Shown one piece after another: positions 1 through 5,400 of a stretch of DNA of 7,679 nt. Under the pieces are notes generated by a model, which saw only the letters and a list, made by a program, of their open reading frames with translations, was not told where the DNA came from and ran no database searches. How positions within the stretch are numbered: position 1 is the first letter of the stretch; each line of letters begins with the position of its first letter. The stretch covers positions 1 through 7,679 of the forward strand of contig DEKU01000012.1 in assembly GCA_002354035.1 (NCBI GenBank). Reading direction: 5' to 3'. Made by a program: the position numbers and the translations under genes. The DNA comes from Bacteroidales bacterium UBA2714. GTDB lineage: Bacteria > Bacteroidota > Bacteroidia > Bacteroidales > P3.

Positions 1-242
1 TGGCATTCGCTGCACACGTAATGGCCTTCGGTGCAACGGGTTTTGCTCAACTCGCGTTTGTGGCACAGCACACACTCCATCACGGTGTCGTGCTCCAAAT
101 ACTCAAGCGGTGCGCCGCAAATCAGACACTCTTCGTTCATCGCTGTTCGGTTTGTTTGTTCAACATCTTTTTTCCCACAGCAGGCCGCTGCCAGCAGGGC
201 TGCCAACAGAGCCAAGCTCGTGAATCGTATCATTTTAATCAT
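1..242 (-). CDS. DUF5714-like cysteine-rich protein with N-terminal lipoprotein-type signal peptide (partial, 3' end outside window)
   Basis: Only the first 80 codons are visible; the gene continues past position 1. From residue 35 the protein has a dense, probably metal-binding cysteine pattern: C39-x2-C42, C57-x2-C60, C70 and C77-x2-C80, with the words CLICGAPLEYLE, MECVLC and GHYVCSEC. I recognise this from memory as the start of the DUF5714 family, some members of which are annotated as methyltransferase-like; its reaction is not known to me. Residues 1-34 look like a Sec signal: basic start (MIKMIR), a Leu/Ala-rich core, then LLAAAC with C21 as possible lipid-anchored cysteine. A TAA stop lies four codons upstream of the 242 ATG, so that ATG is the first possible start. 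An internal ATG at position 140 (residue 35) would give the usual cytosolic form without the signal. It lies 225 bases downstream of msrA on the same strand. No Shine-Dalgarno is seen. The ORF is solid; the family name is moderately sure. Confidence 0.68.
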   Translation of the reverse strand, partial: MIKMIRFTSLALLAALLAAACCGKKDVEQTNRTAMNEECLICGAPLEYLEHDTVMECVLCHKRELSKTRCTEGHYVCSEC

Positions 243-398
243 GCTATCAAATACTTATACCTAAATAATCGCATTCGGCAAAAGAATGGAACCTCTCATT
301 GTCTTCTATCCCGAGTCTGTTTGCTCGTTCGCTCTAACTCCACTCGCTGTTACACATTCTTTAATTCCGTCAAAAGTATTTATCGTTTAAAAAAGGAA

Positions 399-420
399 GA
401 AATATTAGAGAAATATTAGA
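399..420. repeat. 11-bp perfect tandem duplication
   Basis: The unit gaaatattaga occurs twice back to back (399-409 and 410-420) in the 225-base gap between the end of msrA and the start of the DUF5714-like gene. The gap is AT-rich next to this repeat and contains no credible ORF and no clear hairpin terminator. The repeat may be simple slippage; no function is evident. Confidence 0.6.
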
Positions 421-467
421 GAACTGAGGAAGAAGGAGCGAAGGTAGGGCGAGCCGAGGCCGCAACA

Positions 468-1424
468 TCAAGGCAGTAGGGCAGCCACCTCTTCGAGGAA
501 ATGGCGGTCGGCGTGGTCGAAATGGGCGAGGTGCTGGCTGTCGATGTCGAGGACTGCCACGATGTCGGTGCCGCGGCGGAGGGGGACTACAATCTCGCTG
601 CGGGAAGCGGCGCTACAGGCTATATGGCCGGGGAACTGCTCCACGTCCGGCACGAGGAGTGTGCGGGCCTCTTTCCAAGCCGAGCCGCAGACCCCTTTGC
701 CGAAAGCGATGTGCATGCAAGCCACGGGGCCTTGGAAGGGGCCGAGCAGCAGCTCGCCTTCCACGACGCGGTAGAAGCCCGTCCACCAGAAGCGGAAGGT
801 GTCGTGCAGCAGGGCGGCGGCGTTGGCCATGCAGGCGGTGGGGTCGGTCTCGCCCTCGAGGAGGGCGCGGAGCTGGTTGAGCACGAGGCGGTATTTCTCG
901 GCTTTCTGGAGAGTTTCGAGGTCGCGGGCCTCGCGGGCGTAGTCGAAGAGAGCCACGGGCAGATGGCAGTAGCCGTCGGGGTTGACGTCGAGGTAGTTCT
1001 GGTGGTAGTCCTCGGCGCGGTAGAAGACGGCGAGGGGTTCGACCTCCACTTGGAGGGGTTTGGAGTGGCGGGCGGCCTCCAAGGCCATGGCGTGGCGGAT
1101 GAAGGGGAGGTCGTCGGGGTTGGTGTAGTAGATGCCGGTGCGGTAGCGGGTGCCGCGGTCCTCGCCTTGCTGGTTGAGACTGGTGGGGTCGATGGCCTTG
1201 AAGTACATCTGCAGCAGGAAGAGGAGGCTGATGCGGAGCGGGTCGAAGCATATATGGACCGTCTCGGCATAGCCGGTGGTGTCGGTATAGACCTGTTGGT
1301 AGGTGGGGTTGTCGGTGTGGCCGTTGGCGAAGCCCACCTCGGTGCTCAGCACGCCGTCCATCTGTTTGAAGAAGTGTTCGGCGCCCCAGAAGCAGCCTGC
1401 TGCCAAGTAGATGTGTTGTTCCAT
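468..1424 (-). CDS. msrA: Bifunctional methionine sulfoxide reductase: MsrA fused to free methionine-R-sulfoxide reductase (fRMsr, GAF domain)
   Basis: The 318-residue protein joins two repair enzymes. Residues ~4-165 are MsrA, which reduces methionine-S-sulfoxide in proteins or free: GCFWG with catalytic C11, NPTY, GYAET with the conserved acidic E54, DPTSLNQQGEDRGTRYR and AEDYHQNYL; C153 in NPDGYCH is a candidate resolving cysteine. Residues ~175-318 are a GAF domain of the fRMsr (MsrC) type, which reduces free methionine-R-sulfoxide: GFYRV, LGPFQGPVAC, GKGVCGSAW, VPDVEQFPGHIAC, SRSEIVVPL and VLDIDS. Its three family cysteines are present as C236, C246 and C270, with the 10- and 24-residue spacings of E. 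coli C84/C94/C118. Together the halves would cover both stereoisomers of free methionine sulfoxide, probably using thioredoxin in the cytosol. The start at 1424 sits 10 residues before the catalytic cysteine, as in short MsrAs. There is no frameshift and both active sites look intact. A long opposite-strand ORF over the gene is a shadow. Confidence 0.95.
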   Translation of the reverse strand: MEQHIYLAAGCFWGAEHFFKQMDGVLSTEVGFANGHTDNPTYQQVYTDTTGYAETVHICFDPLRISLLFLLQMYFKAIDPTSLNQQGEDRGTRYRTGIYYTNPDDLPFIRHAMALEAARHSKPLQVEVEPLAVFYRAEDYHQNYLDVNPDGYCHLPVALFDYAREARDLETLQKAEKYRLVLNQLRALLEGETDPTACMANAAALLHDTFRFWWTGFYRVVEGELLLGPFQGPVACMHIAFGKGVCGSAWKEARTLLVPDVEQFPGHIACSAASRSEIVVPLRRGTDIVAVLDIDSQHLAHFDHADRHFLEEVAALLP

Positions 1425-1499
1425 GATGGTTTTAACTTATTGATATGTTTTTATTTTCGTGCAGTGGGGAGGGGTGTGGCCCGTCCCGCTTAGGTTTTG

Positions 1500-1507
1500 C
1501 AAAGGTA
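1500..1507 (-). promoter_or_regulatory. Candidate Bacteroidetes -7 promoter element for msrA
   Basis: Read on the minus strand this is TACCTTTG, an exact match to the Bacteroidetes -7 consensus TAnnTTTG. It lies about 75 bases before the msrA start codon, implying a 5' leader of roughly 70 nt. No good TTTG-type -33 box is found at the usual 19-21 base spacing, so the call rests on the -7 box and its position. Confidence 0.45.
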
Positions 1508-1609
1508 CGCAAAATAATCCAATCGGCGCGATGGATGTTCGGGTAGTTGCGGGGAGGGGGCAAAGCCGGTGGCGTCCAGTGCGGAAGGGGGCTGGCCTAC
1601 CGAGGGGGG

Positions 1610-1999
1610 TCAGTGGTTGGGGAGAGAGGGGTCGGGCTGTGGGAAGAAGTGGTTGCATTTGGCCTCGGCTTTGGCTTTGATTTCGGGGGTGATGCAGTCG
1701 TGCAGCGCTTTGACGACGTAGAGGAGAGCCAGGAGGTCGTCGACGAAGCCGGTGCCGGGCAGGATGTCGGGGATGAGGTCGATGGGAAGGATGAAGTAGC
1801 CCAGCACACCGACGATGAGGCGTTTGTGTTTGAGGGGGATGTGGGCGTCGGTGAGCATGTAGTAGAGCAGCAGCACATGGTAGATGACTTTGCGGCCGGC
1901 TTTGGCGGCCACGGCTTTGATTTTGGAGAAGAGGGAGTGGTCGTCGTAGTGGCGGCCATAGCTCTCTATATCAGTGGGGACGAGTGCGTTTTGCGACAT
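1610..1999 (-). CDS. DUF1232 (YkvA-type) small membrane-associated protein
   Basis: This 129-residue protein carries the DUF1232 signature: an aliphatic segment (about residues 37-50), a short charged turn (HIPLKHKR, 53-60), then LIVGVLGYFILPIDLIPDILPG with the conserved P-x-D-x-I-P-D core at 72-78 and FVDD at 85-88, followed by another hydrophobic helix (89-99). DUF1232 proteins are small, widespread and of unknown function; the hydrophobic helices suggest membrane association. The tail (100-129) is Lys/Ala- then Pro-rich. It is divergent from the riboswitch-controlled unit on its right and co-directional with msrA on its left, 185 bases away, where msrA has its own candidate promoter, so it is probably transcribed separately. 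Its upstream region is C-rich on the coding strand, with no obvious promoter or Shine-Dalgarno. The 1999 ATG is chosen because it gives a normal family length. Confidence 0.88.
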   Translation of the reverse strand: MSQNALVPTDIESYGRHYDDHSLFSKIKAVAAKAGRKVIYHVLLLYYMLTDAHIPLKHKRLIVGVLGYFILPIDLIPDILPGTGFVDDLLALLYVVKALHDCITPEIKAKAEAKCNHFFPQPDPSLPNH

Positions 2000-2032
2000 G
2001 GGGTTTGCATGTTTTGGGGGTTGGTGACGTGA

Positions 2033-2071
2033 GGGAGAGGCAGGGGTGGGCAGCGGAGGGAGGGAGTGGGG
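2033..2071 (+). other. Potential G-quadruplex tract
   Basis: Six plus-strand G-runs of three or more (2033-2035, 2043-2046, 2048-2050, 2058-2060, 2062-2064, 2068-2071) are separated by loops of 7, 1, 7, 1 and 3 bases, satisfying the standard G3+N1-7 pattern with runs to spare. The tract lies in the 5' region of the DUF1232 gene, about 120 bases before the riboswitch promoter. The rest of 2000-2190 is G-rich and shows no gene. Whether it folds or acts is unknown. Confidence 0.5.
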
Positions 2072-2191
2072 TAATTATGAACAGGTGTAATAACTGAAAA
2101 AAGGATGTTTTAGTATGTGGGAGTGGTGGAGGTGTTGAGAAAAAAGGGCTGCGGGGCGGAATGGAGGGGGCGGAAATCGGGGAAAAAGTCG

Positions 2192-2199
2192 TATCTTTG
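2192..2199 (+). promoter_or_regulatory. Bacteroidetes -7 promoter element driving the cobalamin riboswitch leader
   Basis: TATCTTTG matches TAnnTTTG exactly. A start site about 5-7 bases downstream would be near 2204-2206, the first base pairs of riboswitch helix P1, which is the expected geometry. The -33 region has no clear TTTG, so the promoter may need an activator or have a degenerate upstream box. Confidence 0.6.
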
Positions 2200-2203
2200 C
2201 AGC

Positions 2204-2375
2204 CGTTTTCGGTCGCCGAAACAGGCGCCAAGAGGGAACCGGGTGCGAGTCCCGGACAGTCCCGCTGCTGTGAGTTCCGCAACTGAGCCTCAGACGGATG
2301 CCCACTGTTTGCCGCAACAGGCAAATGGGAAGGGCGAGGACGAGGGGAACGAGTCAGAAGACCTGCCGAAAAACG
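2204..2375 (+). promoter_or_regulatory. Cobalamin (vitamin B12) riboswitch aptamer
   Basis: The conserved parts appear in the right order. These are GGGAACCGGGTGCGAGTCCC with GGACAGTCCCGCTGCTGTG (about 2234-2272), GATGCCCACTG (2298-2307), a hairpin in which CCCA(CTG)TTTGCC pairs with GGCAAATGGG, and the B12 box GAGTCAGAAGACCTGCCGA (2351-2369). Helix P1 closes it: cgttttcgg (2204-2212) pairs with ccgaaaaacg (2366-2375) with one bulged base. The family binds adenosyl-, methyl- or aquo-cobalamin and normally lowers expression of the downstream gene when B12 is plentiful; the exact ligand cannot be told here. It lies immediately downstream of a -7 element, and the only gene behind it is the large T9SS protein at 2497. 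Confidence 0.95.
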
Positions 2376-2406
2376 ATATTGCATGGTAACTTTCGAGGAA
2401 AAGGCG

Positions 2407-2453
2407 ACCGGCAAACCATCAGTTTACCGCTGCAAGGCGGCAATCTTGTCGGT
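2407..2453 (+). promoter_or_regulatory. Leader hairpin, possible riboswitch expression platform
   Basis: ACCGGCAA (2407-2414) can pair with TTGTCGGT (2446-2453), eight pairs with one G-U, enclosing a smaller hairpin CCGC (2427-2430) with GCGG (2437-2440). It falls between the aptamer and the start codon, where the gene-control structure is expected. It is followed by a pyrimidine-rich stretch (tgtctgtttcccc) rather than a clean U-tract, so it could be a weak terminator, a translation-control hairpin or the kissing-loop partner of the aptamer. Confidence 0.4.
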
Positions 2454-2496
2454 TGTCTGTTTCCCCATATTATTAACTAACAAAAACTGACAATCG

Positions 2497-5400
2497 ATGA
2501 GAAAGATTCTCAAGACACTAATTTTCCTGTCGCTGACGGCGATAGGGAGTATGGCCCAAGGGCAGCGCACAGTAGGATTAGACGTGTATGGCCTGGGCAG
2601 CGACATCAACACCTATCCGGCATTGAGCAGCCGAGGTGGCACGGCCTGGGACACCGCGGCGCAGCACTCGGGCATGGCGGCCATAGCCATGCCGTTCGAC
2701 ATGGCCTTCGGCGCGGACACCATAGCGCAGGGCACTACACTTTATGTGTGGGCCGCCAAGGGCATGGCCCTGACGGCGGGCGGCTGCATTTTTGCCCCGC
2801 TGTCGCAGCTGTCGGGCGGCGACGAATACAGCGGCATAGACTCGGCGACGGTGGTGTGGCGCGTGGTGGCGGACACGGTGGAGATAGAGTGGAACAACCT
2901 GCACCACGGCGCCAACCGCTATACGTTCCAGCTGATGCTGGCTTCGAGCGGCGACATAGAGTTCCGCTACGGAGCGCTGACGGTGACGGAGTATAAGTCC
3001 GTGGCAGTGGGGTTAGCCAATACGGGCACCGGCGAGAGCTCGTCGCTGGGAGGGTATACCTGGACCAACCCGTCGGTGTATCACAACGGGCTCAGCACCC
3101 GCAACATAAGCTCGTACAGCAAACCGGAGACTGGACGGACCTACCATTTCACGCGCCCTGTGTGCAACACCATAACGGTGAGCGGCAGCCAGCCCTACGA
3201 AGAGGGGTTTGAGGATATATGGTGCGACGGGGGACTGCCTACGGCCTGCTGGCAGACGGCCCACCTGAACGAGGGGGGCAGCCAGCAGTGGAGCAAGGGC
3301 TACAGCCACCACGGAGGCCTGGGTTGCGCCAAGCTGGCCTACACTTATGGGCGCACCACACCCAACCGCGTGACGCTGGTGAGCCCGCTGATTGACATAC
3401 CCGCAGCCAACGCCTACGCGGTGAGCCTGTGGGTGAGGCGAGTGAACAGCAGCAGTGTGCGCACTGAGGCCGGAGTGAGGGTGTTTGCCAACACGACGCC
3501 CGACACGGTGGGCGGCACACTGCTGTTCTTCGCACCGCAGCATGTGTCGGTGGCTCCCGCCGTGGGGGCTGAGGACTGGTACCTGTTTGAGGGGACACTG
3601 CCCACGGCCGGAGCACAATATATAGTGATTTGCGGAGTGGATGAGGGCATGAGTGATGTGATGGTGGATGATTTGAAGGTGAGCGCGATACCCAACTGCT
3701 CGCATCCCACGGGACTGGCGTGGACGGGGAGCGCGGTGACCTGGGCCGCCGGTACGGCCACGCAATGGCAGGTGCAGGACGGCGAATACAGCGAGGTGGT
3801 GTATACCAACAGCTACACGAACAGCAGCTGGCAGCCAGCATCGAGCCACACGGTATACGTGCGCTCGATATGCGGAGCGGGCGACACCTTGGAGTGGCGA
3901 GGTCCCATCAGCTTCACCCTGCCGTGCGACGCGGTGGTGCTGGACGGCACCACGGCTTTTGTCGAGACCTTCGACGGCCTGACCACTTCGGGCACGATAC
4001 CTACCTGCTGGAGCACCGCGCACGTGAGCGGCCCCGGCACCAGCCTATGGGGCAGCTACAGCGGCACGGCCCACAGCGGCAACCGGATGATGCGGCTGCC
4101 CGACATGCAGAGCACCACGAAGACGGACCTGGTGTCGCCCCTGTTCTTTATCAACCAGGCCGACAGCTACCAGGTGAGCCTGTGGGTGAAACGCGACGGG
4201 AACGGGACCGGCAAACCCAACGAGGGAGTGAAGGTGTGGGCCAACAACAGCCCAGACACCACGGGAGGGACCATGCTGTTCCATGCCCACCGGTACACGG
4301 GCTATGAGCCTGTGGTGAGCAGCACAGGATGGTACGAATACACGGCCACTATCCCCCTGAGCGGGACGGTGTACATCATCATGCAGGGCATAAGTGAGTA
4401 CGGCAACGCGACATACATTGACGATTTCGGCATGAGCCGCGCCCCATCGTGCAGCAACCCGACGGGTTTTGCCTTCGACGACAGCACGCTGGCAGTGACC
4501 TGGCAGGGCGGCAACGCCTATATGTGGGAAGTGGAGGAGGACAGCACCCGGACGGTGGTGTACGACAGCGCCTACAGCAATGCCGCCTGGCTGCCCAACA
4601 GCGAGTATGCCATCCGCGTGCGCTCCATCTGCGGCGCGGGCGACACCAACGAGTGGCAGCCGCTGTTCGGTTTCCGCACTCCCCGCGCGGCATGCGGCAG
4701 CTATCAGACACTGCCCTACATGATAGACTTTGGAGGATATGACTATACGGGGAGTCCGAATAACGCCGAAGCCCCCCTACCCGACTGCTGGCAAATCCTG
4801 AGCAACGGACGCTACAGCCGCGACACAACCCCCTCGGCGGCGATATACTACAGCGGCATCGGTCAGGCCTCGAGCACGAACAACTACGGCTGTGTGACGG
4901 CCAACAATCCTTATCTGGCCCTGATAGCTTACGGCCACTATGACGGCACCTACGAAAGTTATACCAACAACATGCTGAACTTCGGGACACGGAAGTATGC
5001 CGTGCTGCCGGAGTTCGACTACCCGCTGGACCAGGTGGTGCTGAGCATGGACTACCGCATGTCGGCCCGCAGCGGTGCCGCCTTGCTGATAGGCTATATC
5101 GTGAATGACACGGCGGACTTTACGGCGCTGGACAGCATCGCCACCGACTACAGGGTGCTGCATCATTTAGACAGCATGGACTTTGCCACACTGGCCGACA
5201 ATATCCCGGCTAACGCACGGCTGACGCTGTGCTGGAAAAGCACGGACACGACGCATACGGGCAACGCCCCGGCCAACTATTTCTGCGGCATCGACAACGT
5301 GGTGGTGGAGGTGGCACCCAGCTGCAAGTACCCGCGCGAGGTGGAGGCCCTGCGGATTGGCTACCACGAGGTGACGCTGGGATGGCGCGAGGTGTCTACC

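Noticed and set aside
252..283. Promoter for the DUF5714-like gene (minus strand TTTG at 279-283, TATAAGTA at 252-259, 19-base spacing)
   Set aside because: The -33-like box and spacing are good, but the -7 box matches TAnnTTTG poorly, so I do not list it as a feature. If real, it would start the transcript almost at the 242 ATG.
21..419. Plus-strand ORF of 132 codons at the left end
   Set aside because: It lies opposite the DUF5714-like gene and runs into AT-rich intergenic DNA; its translation shows no family signature, while the minus strand shows ordered CxxC motifs.
501..1493. 330-codon plus-strand open frame opposite msrA
   Set aside because: Low-complexity Gly/Val/Glu-rich translation typical of the complement of a GC-rich gene; the minus strand encodes an intact MsrA-fRMsr protein.
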